Assembly: GCA_004431415.1 (NCBI GenBank)
Contig: QPMI01000168.1
Span: 62,001 to 126,000 of the forward strand
Source: Cyanophora paradoxa
Taxonomy: Eukaryota; Glaucocystophyceae; Cyanophorales; Cyanophoraceae
Length of the DNA stretch: 64,000 bases
Direction of reading: 5' to 3'
A model generated the notes under the pieces. That model did no database searches. It saw only the letters and a list, made by a program, of their open reading frames with translations, and was not told the origin of the DNA. Of the stretch, positions 63,898 to 64,000 are shown piece by piece. A program made the position numbers and the translations under genes. Within the stretch, counting starts at the first letter, position 1; every line of letters begins with the position of its first letter.

Positions 63898-64000
63898 GGC
63901 GCCCAGAGCGCTTCGACGGCGCTAGCGTCCACGTCAAGCTGTGCCCGGCGCGACCCGTTTGCCACGGCTGCGCTGCACCTCGTTGTCGTGTGCGCGGCCC
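63898..64000. promoter_or_regulatory. Upstream flank of SDS22, cut by the window edge
   Basis: It is GC-rich, with an in-frame stop TAG before the SDS22 ATG. No further exon was recognised. Confidence 0.35.

Noticed and set aside
1..64000. tRNA or rRNA genes
   Set aside because: No cloverleaf with a GGTTCGA-type T loop plus acceptor stem, and no rRNA-like conserved blocks, were found by eye. A covariance-model search would be decisive.

Overview
The window is nuclear DNA of a photosynthetic eukaryote. Genes are broken into many short exons by small introns, mostly about 30-100 nt and some several hundred. Most introns run GT...AG, but an unusual number start with GC. Two plastid proteins, FtsH and sedoheptulose-1,7-bisphosphatase, and probably a third, L-aspartate oxidase, start with presequences carrying a phenylalanine close to the N-terminus (MDAFIV..., MAFTLA..., MPGECAF...). 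Such presequences are typical of glaucophytes and red algae. Together with the intron-rich genes this points to a glaucophyte such as Cyanophora; that assignment is inference. No rRNA, tRNA, CRISPR array or bacterial-type operon was seen.

Layout. The left 25 kb is very GC-rich, and its introns hold long C tracts. It carries: the 3' part of an F-box/leucine-rich gene (1-2000, +); a broken copy of the end of the RINT1 gene (2268-2525, with homologous flank to about 2800); an unidentified C2-like/coiled-coil gene (2808-4193, -); a 25-exon soluble adenylyl cyclase of the ADCY10 type with two cyclase domains and a P-loop ATPase (about 4790-14083, +); an AT-richer repeat-bearing gap; the RINT1/MAG2 vesicle-tethering gene (15658-18409, -); a 63-residue membrane protein (18508-18763, +); an RRP7-like ribosome-biogenesis gene (19200-19940, -); and a second F-box/leucine-rich gene (19950-23362, +).

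The right 40 kb is less GC-rich and mostly housekeeping: DPH2 (diphthamide synthesis, -), a LisH/CTLH-WD40 protein (+), an unidentified minus-strand gene, plastid FtsH (-), NadB (+), a disordered unknown gene (-), a SAGA ADA1/HFI1-like gene (-), a Qc-SNARE (+), SBPase (-), RNA polymerase II subunit RPB3 (+), the large RAVE/DMXL (Rav1) gene (-), the ribosome-maturation GTPase EFL1 (+) and the PP1 regulator SDS22 (-).

Most genes sit in divergent head-to-head pairs about 10-400 bp apart: RINT1/small protein, RRP7/F-box, DPH2/WD40, FtsH/NadB, ADA1/SNARE, SBPase/RPB3, RAV1/EFL1. Shared promoters are therefore likely. The most notable oddities are an FtsH gene that keeps its zinc-protease motif but has lost the whole Walker A/Walker B block, the inverted partial RINT1 duplication, the high number of GC-AG introns, and a full mammalian-style soluble adenylyl cyclase in an alga.
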